Below, piece by piece: positions 54,068 to 63,225 of a stretch of 64,000 nt of DNA (the first letter of the stretch is position 1; every line of letters starts with the position of its first letter). A program made the position numbers and the translations under genes. A model generated the notes under the pieces. The model had not been told where the DNA came from. It made no database searches and worked only from the letters and a program-made list of their open reading frames with translations. The DNA comes from Micromonospora sonchi (GTDB taxonomy: Bacteria; Actinomycetota; Actinomycetes; Mycobacteriales; Micromonosporaceae): NCBI RefSeq assembly GCF_014646235.1, contig NZ_BMNB01000008.1:124001-188000 (forward strand). Direction: 5' to 3'.

Positions 54068-54208
54068 AGGCACACAAAACGCGACACCACCGTGACGGTG
54101 GTGCCGCCGAACTCTACCAGACCTAGCGACCGACCCTCCCTCGCGGGAGCATCGACGCTGAACTCCACCAGAATCCAGCCACCTCGATTCTTCCGAATCT
54201 CGGCTGCG

Positions 54209-54280
54209 CTGGGGTACCAGGACTCGAACCTAGACTAACTGAACCAGAATCAGTCGGGCTGCCAATTACCCCATACCCCA
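54209..54280 (-). tRNA. tRNA-Gln (anticodon CTG)
   Basis: TGGGGTA acceptor pairs with TACCCCA; anticodon loop GATTCTGGTTC gives CTG for CAG codons; T arm GGTTCGAGTCC; discriminator G; CCA not encoded. It leads the three-tRNA minus-strand cluster. Confidence 0.94.
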
Positions 54281-54376
54281 TTGGCCCCTTGCGGTGCCGG
54301 GATCAAACTCTACCCTCCCGGCACCGACAGGCCAAATCGACTTCCCCAAACCGCCCTTGAGCTGCGAAAACAGGGA

Positions 54377-55180
54377 TCAGGTCGCGGACACGACCGGGTT
54401 GGTCAGCTCACCGACCCCCTCGATCCGGACGGTGACCGTATCCCCCTCCGTGAGCGGGCTAACCCCCGCCGGTGTACCGGTCAGCACGACGTCGCCGGGC
54501 AACAGCGTCATCACATGCGAGACGTACGACACCAGTGCCGGCACGTCGAAGACCATGTCCCGGGTACGACCCAGCTGGCGGACCTCCATCTCCTCCGGGT
54601 CACGCCCCACCTCGCAGCGGATCTCCAGATCGGTGACGTCGAGGCCGGTGGTGATCCACGGCCCGATCGGACAGAACGAGTCGAATCCCTTGGCCCGGGT
54701 CCACTGGCTGTCGGAGCGCTGGAGATCCCGGGCGGTGACGTCGTTGGCACAGGTGTAGCCGAAGATGGCCCGCTCCGCCGCGGCCCGGTCCGCCCGGCGG
54801 GCTCCCGGTGCACCGATCACCACCGCCAGTTCGGCCTCGTGCTCGACCTGCTTGCTGAACTCGGGCAGCCGGATCGCGTCCCGGGGACCGATGACCGCGG
54901 TGGAGGGCTTGAGGAACAGCAGCGGTTCACTCGGAACCTCGCTGCCGTGCTCGGCGGCGTGCTCGGCGTAGTTGCGGCCGATGCAGACCACCTTGCTGGG
55001 CAGGATCGGCGAGAGCAACCGGACGTCGGACAGCGCCCAACGGACCCCGCTGAACGTGATCTGACCGAACGGGTGACCCGAGATCTCGGCGATGGTGAGC
55101 CCCTGTGGGCCCGCCTCCGGCTCCCCCTCGACGACCCCGAACGACATTCCCTTGGCATGGGCGAAACGAGCGATACGCAC
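54377..55180 (-). CDS. Fumarylacetoacetate hydrolase family protein
   Basis: A 267-residue FAH-superfamily enzyme: VVCIGRNYAEHAAEHG, LLFLKPSTAVIGPRD, EHEAELAVVIG (metal Glu ligands), GYTCANDVTARDLQ, AKGFDSFCPIGPWI and VVLTGTPAGVSPL. Members act on 2-oxo-acid substrates in aromatic catabolism or as oxaloacetate decarboxylases; the exact reaction is unclear. GTG 55180 fits the family start RIARFAH. In mycobacteria the equivalent (Rv2993c) also lies downstream of leuCD and tRNAs. Confidence 0.88.
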   Translation of the reverse strand: MRIARFAHAKGMSFGVVEGEPEAGPQGLTIAEISGHPFGQITFSGVRWALSDVRLLSPILPSKVVCIGRNYAEHAAEHGSEVPSEPLLFLKPSTAVIGPRDAIRLPEFSKQVEHEAELAVVIGAPGARRADRAAAERAIFGYTCANDVTARDLQRSDSQWTRAKGFDSFCPIGPWITTGLDVTDLEIRCEVGRDPEEMEVRQLGRTRDMVFDVPALVSYVSHVMTLLPGDVVLTGTPAGVSPLTEGDTVTVRIEGVGELTNPVVSAT

Positions 55181-55312
55181 CAGGTCAATCTAGTCCGCCG
55201 GCGACCGGGTGCGGCAGCTTACCCAAGACGATCAGCGCCGGGGTCGGATTCGCCGCTTCGTACCCGCACGACGGGGCTGCGCACCTAGCGTCGGCTGCGG
55301 AGGTTCGTTCGT

Positions 55313-56692
55313 ATGCCTGCATCGACACGACACCACAGGGCCCTCGCGGCGATCGTGCACTGCGTCGGCTTCCTCACCGCCCTGCCGGTGCTCCCGGCGG
55401 CCACCGCCCCGGGCGCCCCGCCGGCCGGACAACCACAGGTCGCGGCGTTCGGAGAGCGGCACCACGGGACAGCCGGGCGGCCACACGTGGCAGCGACGAC
55501 AGAGCCGGATCCCACCGCGCCGGCGCCCGACCCCACCATGCTGACGCCGGACCCCGCCATGCCCGCGGCACCGCCGGCGGCGCCCACCCCGACGCGGCTC
55601 GCCGTACCGCCCCCGGCGCCCAGGGTCAGCGTGGCGGTGGCGCCGGCGAGCAGCAGCGAGCCCGGGTACCACATCGAGGTCCGCAACGCCGGAAACGCGC
55701 CGGTGAGCACCACGGTGCGCCAGGAACTGCCCCGGGGCGCGTGGGCGAACTCGATCAGCAACGGCGGCCGGATGGTCCGCCCGGGTGGGTCGACGGCGAC
55801 CGCGGTGACCTGGCAGCTGCGGTTGCCGCCGCACAGCACCACCACGCTGGACACCACGCTGCGCGCCGCCTCGGTGCAGCAGCCGCTGACCGCCCCGGCG
55901 TGCGCGTTCGCCGGGGACGGCCGGCAGCCGTACGACTGCGCGAGCGCCACCTGGACGAGCCCGCACGCCGCGACCGCCGCCCCGCAGGAGCCGTCGGGGT
56001 GGCGTGACCAGGCGTCCGCACTGCTGGTCGGCGCGGTCGCGGTGCTGGTGCTCGGCGTGGTGGGGCTCGTCACCTGGTGGCGCAACCGCCGGCCGGTGGC
56101 CGCCGCGCTCGCCTCGGACGGTCCGGGGCGGATCTATCCGCGCCCGGCGGCACCCCGCCCGGCACACCGCCGACGCAAACCACCGATCTGGCTGATCGTG
56201 CCGGTGGCCGCGACGGTGCTGGCGGCCACGATCGGCACGGCCGCCTGGACCGCCACCCGGCGGGTCGCCGCGATCGACACCGACAGCCAGCCGACCAGTG
56301 GCGGGTGGAAGGGCACGGGGGTCACCGGCAGCCTGGGGGAACCGCTGCGCGAGGACGCGTTCGAGTTCACCGTCTACCGGATGGCCTGCGAGCCCGGCCA
56401 GCAGGTACGACGTTGCCAGGCCACGGTCGGCGTGCGCAACGTCACGCCGGAGCACCAGAGTTGGCACGGCAAGTTGCAACGGGCCTATCTGCCGAACGGC
56501 AACTGGGTCACCACCGACGAGTCGGCGACCCGGCAGGCGAACCAGGGACGCGACGTCTTCGCCGAGCCGATGGCGGCGGGCAGCCGGATGGTGCTGCCGT
56601 TGGTCTTCACCGTCAACGGACGCGCCGCACCCGAGCGCCTGGAACTGCGCAGTGGGGTCTTCTCCGCGGGGGTGCGGGTGGACATGCCCTGA
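55313..56692 (+). CDS. Secreted/membrane protein with two transmembrane helices
   Basis: A 459-residue protein of unknown function. It has an N-terminal signal sequence (about 1-32), a Pro/Ala/Thr-rich linker, an extracytoplasmic beta-domain (about 100-225, YHIEVRNAGNAPVSTTVRQE, DUF11-like), a transmembrane helix (about 235-256), a basic cytoplasmic stretch, a second helix (about 291-313) and a C-terminal external domain (FEFTVYRMACEPG, CQATVGVRNVTPEHQSW) resembling DUF4352 proteins. ATG 55313 has GGAGG upstream. No operon partner is clear. Confidence 0.72.
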   Translation: MPASTRHHRALAAIVHCVGFLTALPVLPAATAPGAPPAGQPQVAAFGERHHGTAGRPHVAATTEPDPTAPAPDPTMLTPDPAMPAAPPAAPTPTRLAVPPPAPRVSVAVAPASSSEPGYHIEVRNAGNAPVSTTVRQELPRGAWANSISNGGRMVRPGGSTATAVTWQLRLPPHSTTTLDTTLRAASVQQPLTAPACAFAGDGRQPYDCASATWTSPHAATAAPQEPSGWRDQASALLVGAVAVLVLGVVGLVTWWRNRRPVAAALASDGPGRIYPRPAAPRPAHRRRKPPIWLIVPVAATVLAATIGTAAWTATRRVAAIDTDSQPTSGGWKGTGVTGSLGEPLREDAFEFTVYRMACEPGQQVRRCQATVGVRNVTPEHQSWHGKLQRAYLPNGNWVTTDESATRQANQGRDVFAEPMAAGSRMVLPLVFTVNGRAAPERLELRSGVFSAGVRVDMP

Positions 56693-56773
56693 CCGGCGGG
56701 CGGCCGGTGGTCGTACCCTTGGGGCCGTGACGGGCAGGCAGACGGCGCGGAACGGACGGCAGGGGCTCGACCG

Positions 56774-57673
56774 GTGATCAGCATGCCCGCGGCGCGTTGG
56801 CTTCCCCTCCTGGCCGCGCACGAGGGCCGCGCCGACTCGCTGACCGCGGCCCACCGGGCGCGCAGGGCCGCCCGGGAACGTCACGCGATCGATGATTTCC
56901 TCTTCGACTACTACGGCACCCGACCGTCCGTGCTGCGCCGCTGGCACCCGGGGGTGGGCATCGCCCTGGCGCCCGGGCCGGACGGTCCCGCTCCGCACCG
57001 GCAGTGGCGTTGGTACGCCACGGACGCCGACGGGGTGGTCGGTGTCGACGCGGCGGCGTTCCTCGCCGACCGGGCCGATTCGGTGCGCTTCATCCACCGA
57101 CTGTTGTCCTCGATCGCTACCCGGCCGGCCTTCACCGGCTGCTTCGGGCTGCACGAGTGGGCGATGGTGTACCGCCAGCGGGACCACCGGCACCCCCTGC
57201 CTCTGCGGCTCGGGCAGGCGGGCACCGACGCGGTGGTCGAGGCGCATCAGATCCGGTGTACGCACTTCGACGCGTTCCGGTTCTTCACGCCCGACGCGGT
57301 CGGCCTCAACCGGCTGCGACCCACCCGGGCCAGCCAGGTCGACCTCGACCAGCCGGGCTGCCTGCACGCCGCGATGGACTGCCACAAGTGGGCCACCAAG
57401 CTCGGTCCGGCGGTCCCGGGTGATCTGGCGCTCGACTGCTTCGAGTTGGCCCGGGACATCCGCCTGCTCGACATGCAGGCGTCGCCGTACGACCTGTCCT
57501 CGTACGGGCAGCCGGCGGTGGCCATCGAGACGCCGGAGGGCAGGGCGGAGTACGTGGCTCGCCAACGCGAGTTCGCGCAGCGCGCTGGCCAACTCCGTGC
57601 CCGGTTGATCGAGGTCTGCGCGGTGTTGCTCGCGGCAGCGGAGCCACCGGCGAGGGTGGTCGCCGCCCCCTGA
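56774..57673 (+). CDS. Conserved protein often annotated 3-methyladenine DNA glycosylase
   Basis: A 299-residue conserved actinobacterial protein. Landmarks: HAIDDFLFDYYGTRPSVLRR, FGLHEWAMVYR, QIRCTHFDAFRFFTPDA, MDCHKWATKLGP and LLDMQASPYDLSSYG. These match proteins that carry the label 3-methyladenine DNA glycosylase in databases, but I see no helix-hairpin-helix or AAG motif supporting that activity. The many conserved His/Cys/Asp suggest a metal enzyme. GTG 56774 has AGGGG upstream. Confidence 0.7.
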   Translation: MISMPAARWLPLLAAHEGRADSLTAAHRARRAARERHAIDDFLFDYYGTRPSVLRRWHPGVGIALAPGPDGPAPHRQWRWYATDADGVVGVDAAAFLADRADSVRFIHRLLSSIATRPAFTGCFGLHEWAMVYRQRDHRHPLPLRLGQAGTDAVVEAHQIRCTHFDAFRFFTPDAVGLNRLRPTRASQVDLDQPGCLHAAMDCHKWATKLGPAVPGDLALDCFELARDIRLLDMQASPYDLSSYGQPAVAIETPEGRAEYVARQREFAQRAGQLRARLIEVCAVLLAAAEPPARVVAAP

Positions 57674-57721
57674 GGCGCCTGCTCCGCGTGCCCGGCGGGG
57701 TGTTGCGGTCTTTCCCCGCGC

Positions 57722-58147
57722 CTACTCGCCGTCCACCCGGCGGTCGCGCTTGCGTTGCGACCGGCGCTTCTTGTCGGCCAGCCGGCGTTCCTTGGCCGCC
57801 CGGGACGGGCGGGTCGGACGGCGGGGTGGCGGTGGCGGGGCGACCGCCTCGCGCAGCAGCGCGGCCAGCCGCTCCCGGGCCGCCTCCCGGTTGGCCAACT
57901 GGGCGCGATGCTCGCTCGCGGCGATGGTCAGCACCCCGTCGACCAGCCGGCCGTCGAGCCGGTCCAGCGCCCGGGCCCGCAGCGACTCCGGAACGCTCGC
58001 CGAGCCGGCCAGGTCGAAGCTCAGCTCGACCCGGGAGTCGGCGGTGTTGACGCCCTGCCCACCCGGCCCGGACGACCGGGAGAAGCGTTCCCGCAGCTCG
58101 GCGGCGGGGACGACCCACCGATCAGTCACCCGCAGTCCGTCGTCCAC
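57722..58147 (-). CDS. arfB: Peptidyl-tRNA hydrolase ArfB (YaeJ-like ribosome rescue factor)
   Basis: A 141-residue release-factor-like protein that frees stalled ribosomes. The GGQ motif is in FSRSSGPGGQGVNTADSRVEL and the basic C-terminal tail (KERRLADKKRRSQRKRDRR) is the mRNA-channel sensor. No codon-recognition domain is present, as expected. GTG 58147 is the start, with CAGGG upstream. Confidence 0.92.
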   Translation of the reverse strand: MDDGLRVTDRWVVPAAELRERFSRSSGPGGQGVNTADSRVELSFDLAGSASVPESLRARALDRLDGRLVDGVLTIAASEHRAQLANREAARERLAALLREAVAPPPPPRRPTRPSRAAKERRLADKKRRSQRKRDRRVDGE

Positions 58148-58156
58148 GCCCTGAGG

Positions 58157-58453
58157 TTAGCGTGCCGGCCGATCGTCCTCGGCGGTGCTCGGACTCGGCG
58201 TCGAGGGGGCGGGCCGGTCCTCGCCACCGGCGGCGGCGTAGGCGACCGCCCCGATCAACAGCAGGACGATCACGCCTATCTTCGTGGTGACCACCTTGAT
58301 CAGCAGCCACGCGGCCCGGCGCGCGCCGGGCACCGTCTTCTTCGCGGCCTGGTAGTCGTTCCAGCTCCGCCTGGCGCGAGCGTACGACGACCCGACGCCG
58401 CTTCCGATGATGAGGCCCACCAGCAGGAGGGCCGCGATGAGAGGACGCTCCAC
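58157..58453 (-). CDS. Small two-helix membrane protein
   Basis: A 98-residue protein with hydrophobic helices at about 5-22 and 57-75, a basic loop between them (RARRSWNDYQAAKKTVPGAR) and an acidic Pro/Ser tail. I recognise no family. GTG 58453 lacks a clear Shine-Dalgarno. It precedes arfB by 9 bases on the same strand. Confidence 0.6.
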   Translation of the reverse strand: MERPLIAALLLVGLIIGSGVGSSYARARRSWNDYQAAKKTVPGARRAAWLLIKVVTTKIGVIVLLLIGAVAYAAAGGEDRPAPSTPSPSTAEDDRPAR

Positions 58454-58563
58454 TCACGCAAGTATTCATCCCCAGCGTAATATTTCCATGGGCCGATCAT
58501 CCCTCGCCGGAAATCCGACACTTACCCTGATCTCGATGCAACCGGACGGTCACCGTCCGTGCA

Positions 58564-59424
58564 TCAGCCGCCTTTTCCGATGATCGTGTCGGCGGTCTCC
58601 TGCACCTGTTCGATCGGGATGGCGAACCCGATGCCGATCGAACCGTTGCCGTCGATGGTGGCGATCGCGGTGTTCACCCCGACCACCTCGCCCCGCGCGT
58701 TCACCAACGGCCCACCGGAGTTGCCCGGGTTGATCGAGGCGTCGGTCTGCACCGCCCGGTGCCGGTTGTCGCCGAGGCGCACCTGACGGTCGAGCGCGCT
58801 GACGATGCCGGCGGTGACCGTGCCGGACAGTCCCAGCGGCGACCCGACGGCCAGTACCGGCTCACCGACCCGGGTGGCCCCCGGCTTGGCCAGCGGCAGC
58901 GGCGCCAGACCCGCCGAGGCGGGCACCTTGAGCACGGCGAGATCGCTGCCCGGCTCGCGGCCGATCACCTCCGCGTCGAACCGCCGGCCATCCGGCAGCT
59001 CCACGGTCACCGGGCCGCTCCGCCCCTTGGCCAGGATGTGGTCGTTGGTGATGATGTGCTGCTCGGCGTCGACCGCGAAGCCGGAACCGCTCGCCGACGC
59101 CCCGCCGGGCCCGCCCACCAGCACCGACACCACGCCGGGCACGGTCTTCTCGGCGGCGGTGACCAGCTCGGCCGGCACCGGGGCGGCCGATGCGGCGGCG
59201 GGCCCCGGAACACCGTCCCGGCCGGCCACCCAGCCGCCGGCCAGTGCCCCCGAACCGGTGGAGAGCGCCACCACCGCCAGCCCCGCCAACAGCCGGCGGC
59301 GCCAGCCCCATGCGCGGTCACCCGCCCCGGTGGCACCGTCCGACCGGCCCCGCCCGTCCGGGTCGAGGTCCGGGGAGAAGAACCAGGGTCCCCGCGGCTC
59401 GCCCAGTCCGGTCTGCACTGCCAT
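58564..59424 (-). CDS. HtrA-like trypsin-family serine protease without PDZ domain
   Basis: A 286-residue membrane-anchored protease: acidic N-terminus, one transmembrane helix (about 44-66), then the chymotrypsin-fold domain with His129 in IITNDHIL, Asp161 in GSDLAVLKV and Ser236 in NPGNSGGPL. HtrA-type proteases normally add a PDZ domain, which is absent. ATG 59424 has GGAGG upstream. It follows the moxR-DUF58-VWA run by 69 bases, so envelope quality control is a plausible theme. Confidence 0.9.
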   Translation of the reverse strand: MAVQTGLGEPRGPWFFSPDLDPDGRGRSDGATGAGDRAWGWRRRLLAGLAVVALSTGSGALAGGWVAGRDGVPGPAAASAAPVPAELVTAAEKTVPGVVSVLVGGPGGASASGSGFAVDAEQHIITNDHILAKGRSGPVTVELPDGRRFDAEVIGREPGSDLAVLKVPASAGLAPLPLAKPGATRVGEPVLAVGSPLGLSGTVTAGIVSALDRQVRLGDNRHRAVQTDASINPGNSGGPLVNARGEVVGVNTAIATIDGNGSIGIGFAIPIEQVQETADTIIGKGG

Positions 59425-59493
59425 ACGTAGCTCCTCCCGTGTGCGCTCGCCGGCGTTCCGGCCGCGATTCGGCCGAGCCGCGGCAGGACCAGG

Positions 59494-60453
59494 TCAGGGC
59501 AGGCGGGAGAACCACCGGATCGAGCCGAACGCCGCGCCCATCGCGAACACCAGCCCGAGCCCGATGAACCGCGCCGAGACGTCCTGCCGTACCTTCCGCC
59601 AGCCCACCGAGCTGCCGATGTCGTCGTAGACGGCACGCAACTCGTCGCTCGTGCCGGCCTGGTGGAAGCCGCCCCCGGTCTCCTCGGCGACGGCCTGCAA
59701 CGTCTCCCCGTCGACCGGCACCTGGATCGGCCGCCCGCCCCGGTCGACGAAGCCGCTCGGCGTACCGAAGGAGATGGTGTGCACCGGCACCTCGGCGGCG
59801 ACCGCGCCGGCGGCGGCCTCCAACGGATCCATGCCCGAGGTGTTCGCGCCGTCGGAGAGCACGATGATCCGGGCCGGCGGCGGTTGGGTGGCCGCCTTGT
59901 CGTCCAACGCCTGCACCGCGCCCAGTGAGGTGCTGATCGCCTCGCCGATCGCGGTGCCCTGCACGCCGGTGACCCCCTCGGCGAGGCGGCCGATCCCGTT
60001 GTGCAGCGCCTCCCGGTCGGTGCCCGGCGGCACCAGCACCGCCGCGCTGCCGGCGAAGGCCACCAGCCCGACGTTGAACTCCCTGGGCAGCCCGTCGACG
60101 AACCGCCGGGCGGCGTTCTTGGCGGCGCTGAGTCGATCCGGTTCGACGTCGGTGGCGAGCATCGAGGTGGAGACGTCCACGGCCACCATCACGGTGGCGC
60201 GTTCCCGGGGCACCCGGACCTCGGCGGTGGGCCGGGCGAAGCCGACCACGAGCAGCGCCAGCATGGCCAGGAAGAGGCCGGCCGGCAGGTGTCGGCGCCA
60301 GGTCGGCCGCCGGGGCGCCACCCGGTCGAGCAGCCGCAGATTGGTGAACCGGACCGCGTAGCGGCCACGGCGCCGCTGCGCCAGCAGGTAGGCCACGGCC
60401 AGGGCGGCCACGCCGAGCAGCAGCCAGAGCCGGACGGGCGACTGCCAGATCAT
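59494..60453 (-). CDS. VWA domain membrane protein (BatA-like)
   Basis: A 319-residue protein with two N-terminal transmembrane helices (about 10-25 and 56-73), a von Willebrand A domain with MIDAS DVSTS (93-97), IIVLSDGANTSG, and a C-terminal helix. VWA-MoxR-DUF58 sets are thought to assemble or chaperone metal-dependent complexes at the envelope. ATG 60453 overlaps the DUF58 stop (ATGA). Confidence 0.9.
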   Translation of the reverse strand: MIWQSPVRLWLLLGVAALAVAYLLAQRRRGRYAVRFTNLRLLDRVAPRRPTWRRHLPAGLFLAMLALLVVGFARPTAEVRVPRERATVMVAVDVSTSMLATDVEPDRLSAAKNAARRFVDGLPREFNVGLVAFAGSAAVLVPPGTDREALHNGIGRLAEGVTGVQGTAIGEAISTSLGAVQALDDKAATQPPPARIIVLSDGANTSGMDPLEAAAGAVAAEVPVHTISFGTPSGFVDRGGRPIQVPVDGETLQAVAEETGGGFHQAGTSDELRAVYDDIGSSVGWRKVRQDVSARFIGLGLVFAMGAAFGSIRWFSRLP

Positions 60454-61454
60454 GCGACACCTCCCGCGGGTGCAGCGGCCGGAGCCAGGGCCAGTCGACG
60501 CTGGGCCTGCACGTGCCGCACGATGTCGGCCGCCCAGTCCCGGTCGGTACGCAGCGCGAGGTGGGTCGCGCCGGCCCGGCGCAGGGCCTGCCGGACCTGG
60601 TCGCGCTGCGCGGCGGCGGCCGCCGCGTACCGCTCGCGCAGCCGGCGGTCGCCGGTCCAGACCTCCCGGTGCTCGCCGGTCTCCGGGTCGGCGAGCGTGA
60701 TCATCCCGACGTCCGGCAGCTCCAGTTCCCGCGGGTCGGTGACCTCCACCGCGAGCACCTGGTGTCGCACGGTCAGCCGGCGCAGCGGCCGTTCCCAGGC
60801 CACCGGCGCCGCCGGGTCGTCGGGCAGCCCGTCGAGGAAGTCCGAGACCACCACCACCAGGCCCCGCCGATGGGCGACCCGGCACACCGCGGCCAGCGCC
60901 TCGGCCAGCTCGGGCGGGCCGGATGCCGGCGGGACGTCCGGATCACGACCGCCCACGCGGGGCGCGGCGAGCAGCGCGCGCAGCAGCCCGAGCAGGTGGG
61001 TGCGCCCACCCCGGGGCGGCATTCGACGCAGCCCGTACGGGGTGAGCACCTGCGCGCCGAGGCGGTTGCCCGGCCCCGCGGTGAGGAAGCCGATGGTGGC
61101 GACCGCCGCCACCGCCAGTTCCCGCTTGTCCAGCTCGGCGGTGCCGTACTCCATGCTGGCACTGGCGTCGACCAGCAGCCAGGTGGTCAGCTCCCGGTCG
61201 GCGTCCACCTCCCGCACGTGCGGCACGGTGGTACGGGCCGTCACCGACCAGTCCATCCGGCGCACCTCGTCCTCGCCGGGCCGGTACTCCCGGCTGCCCG
61301 CCGGCTCGCTGCCCGGCCCCGGTAGCAGGCCCCGACGCTCGCCGTGCAGAAGTCCGTCGAGCCGACGGGTGACGGTGAGTTCCAACCGGCGCAGGCGCTG
61401 GTCCGGGGTGAGCTCGGTCAGTCCCGGCTCCGCCGGTGCGGGGCGACGTCCCAT
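60450..61454 (-). CDS. DUF58 domain protein
   Basis: A 334-residue protein with the DUF58 core YRPGEDEVRRMDWSVTAR and a VWA-like region (TTWLLVDASASMEYG ... VVVVSDFLDG). It is the usual partner of MoxR ATPases. ATG 61454 overlaps the moxR stop by one base (TGATG), and its own stop overlaps the VWA gene start, so all three are coupled. Confidence 0.92.
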   Translation of the reverse strand: MGRRPAPAEPGLTELTPDQRLRRLELTVTRRLDGLLHGERRGLLPGPGSEPAGSREYRPGEDEVRRMDWSVTARTTVPHVREVDADRELTTWLLVDASASMEYGTAELDKRELAVAAVATIGFLTAGPGNRLGAQVLTPYGLRRMPPRGGRTHLLGLLRALLAAPRVGGRDPDVPPASGPPELAEALAAVCRVAHRRGLVVVVSDFLDGLPDDPAAPVAWERPLRRLTVRHQVLAVEVTDPRELELPDVGMITLADPETGEHREVWTGDRRLRERYAAAAAAQRDQVRQALRRAGATHLALRTDRDWAADIVRHVQAQRRLALAPAAAPAGGVA

Positions 61455-62503
61455 CACGCGGTCGCCAGGTCGATCGCGTGTTCCGGATGCCCGGCCGCCA
61501 CCCGGGGCGGTGGCACCGCCTCGACCAGCCGGCGCACCACCGACTCGGCGGTCACCCCGTCGGCGACCGCGTCGAAGGAGAGCACCAGCCGGTGGGCGAG
61601 CACATCCACGGACAGCTCCCGGACGTCGTCGGGCAGCACGTACTCCCGGCCCCGCAGCAGCGCCTGGGCCCGCGCGGCGGCGACCAGCCCCAGGGTGGCG
61701 CGAGGGCTGGCGCCGTAGGCGAGCAGCGGGCCGAGTTCCGGCAGCCCGAACCGGCCCGGGTCGCGCGTGGCGAGGATGAGCCGGACCACGTACTCGGCGA
61801 TGGCGTGGTGGACGAAGACCTGCGTGGCGCGGACCTGGAGCTCGCGCAACCGCTCCGGATCGAGCACCCGGTGCGCCCGAGGGCGGTCGGCGCTCATCCG
61901 GTAGAGGATGGCCAGTTCGTCGGCGCCGTCCGGGTAGTCCACGACGACCTTCATGAGGAAGCGGTCCCGCTGCGCCTCGGGCAGCTGGTAGACCCCCTCC
62001 GACTCGATCGGGTTCTGGGTGGCCAGGACGAGGAAGGGTTCCGGCACCCGGTAGCTGCGCCCGCCGATGGAGACCTGATGCTCGGCCATGGCCTCCAGCA
62101 GCGCCGACTGCACCTTCGCGGGCGCCCGGTTGATCTCGTCCGCGAGCACCAGGTTCGCCATGACCGGGCCGAGTTCGACGTCGAAGCTCTCCTTCGACGC
62201 CCGGTAGATGCGGGTGCCGACGATGTCCGAGGGGACGAGGTCGGGGGTGAACTGGATCCGGGAGAAGGTGCCGCCGACCACCGTCGCGAGGGTCTGCGCG
62301 GCGAGGGTCTTGGCCACTCCGGGTACGCCCTCCAGCAGACAGTGGCCGCCGGCCAGCAGTGCGGTCAACAGGCGTTCGACGAGCCGGTTCTGCCCGACGA
62401 TCACGCGTTTGACCTCGAAGAGGGTCTGGTCCAGCTCGGCTGCGACCGCGTCCAGATCGGCCGGGCTGGGCAGGCTGGCCATGGTGTCCGAGATGTCCGT
62501 CAC
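61454..62503 (-). CDS. MoxR-family AAA ATPase
   Basis: A 349-residue MoxR AAA+ ATPase. Walker A GVPGVAKT is at 59-66, Walker B LVLADEINRAP at about 118-128, and sensor LATQNPIESEGVYQLPEAQ follows. MoxR proteins act as chaperones that activate partner proteins, here the DUF58 and VWA products. GTG 62503 has CGGGAAG upstream; an internal ATG at 62482 is possible. It heads the operon. Confidence 0.93.
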   Translation of the reverse strand: MTDISDTMASLPSPADLDAVAAELDQTLFEVKRVIVGQNRLVERLLTALLAGGHCLLEGVPGVAKTLAAQTLATVVGGTFSRIQFTPDLVPSDIVGTRIYRASKESFDVELGPVMANLVLADEINRAPAKVQSALLEAMAEHQVSIGGRSYRVPEPFLVLATQNPIESEGVYQLPEAQRDRFLMKVVVDYPDGADELAILYRMSADRPRAHRVLDPERLRELQVRATQVFVHHAIAEYVVRLILATRDPGRFGLPELGPLLAYGASPRATLGLVAAARAQALLRGREYVLPDDVRELSVDVLAHRLVLSFDAVADGVTAESVVRRLVEAVPPPRVAAGHPEHAIDLATA

Positions 62504-62652
62504 GGTGCTTGCTTCCCGGGCAGGCGGCCCGACAAACGTCGGACTTGCCGGGCCACGGGTGCTCTCGGGGCCCTTCCCGGCAGTCCCGTTCCCGTCGTGG
62601 TACAAGCCGGACACTCGACGACCCGGCGGGCCGGCCGGCGCGACCACGGCGA

Positions 62653-62680
62653 TGCCGGCCGTCCGGTCGGACGGCCGGCA
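62653..62680 (-). terminator. Terminator of the secreted-protein gene
   Basis: Perfect 12-bp stem TGCCGGCCGTCC / GGACGGCCGGCA with a 4-base loop, 14 bases after the stop codon at 62695. Confidence 0.65.
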
Positions 62681-62694
62681 CCCGGTGTGGCTGA

Positions 62695-63225
62695 TCAGCT
62701 GGAGATCGCCACGTGGAATGGCCGGTCGGCGGGCACGCCGGCCGAGTTGTAGGTCTGGATGAAGACTGCGTTCGGTGTGGCGAGGCGGGGCGCAACGGAG
62801 ACCTGCCCGGCCGGGGGGATGCAGCACTGCTGGTCAGTGCCGACCGTGGCGTGGTAGGCACTCCGGGTCAGGTTGCGGTTGAAGAGCACCTGGTACTGCC
62901 CCGGGCCGTACCTGGTCGCCGAAACCGCGTCGAGGCCACGGATGAGGTTGCCACCGGATCCCACCACGGCGAAGGAGACCGATCCGATGATGGCGTTGGT
63001 GCCGACGGACCCCTTCAGCGCGGCCCTGGCCTGGCGGGCCTCCTCCGGTGTCACCTGCGGCTGGCCGGTGGCGGCGGCCGCCCGGGCGGCCGGCTGACCG
63101 GAATCGACGGGGGCCTGGACGACGGTGGTCGGCTGGGCGGCGACGGCGATGCCGCCGCCGGCCAGGGTCAGCGCCAGCGCACTGAAGGCCACCGCCATCG
63201 ACCTGGGTGAGAAGAGTTTGGCCAT
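62695..63225 (-). CDS. Secreted protein of unknown function
   Basis: A 176-residue protein with a signal peptide (MAKLFSPRSMAVAFSALALT ..., cleavage near AVAAQ about residue 31), an Ala/Pro/Gln-rich segment, and a domain reading AIIGSVSFAVVGSGGNLIRG, YGPGQYQVLFNRNL, YHATVGTDQQCCIP and NAVFIQTYNSAGVPADRPFH. The latter resembles small beta-rich secreted proteins of actinobacteria; I cannot name the family. ATG 63225 has GGGAG upstream. A good promoter lies about 195 bases upstream. Confidence 0.75.
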   Translation of the reverse strand: MAKLFSPRSMAVAFSALALTLAGGGIAVAAQPTTVVQAPVDSGQPAARAAAATGQPQVTPEEARQARAALKGSVGTNAIIGSVSFAVVGSGGNLIRGLDAVSATRYGPGQYQVLFNRNLTRSAYHATVGTDQQCCIPPAGQVSVAPRLATPNAVFIQTYNSAGVPADRPFHVAISS

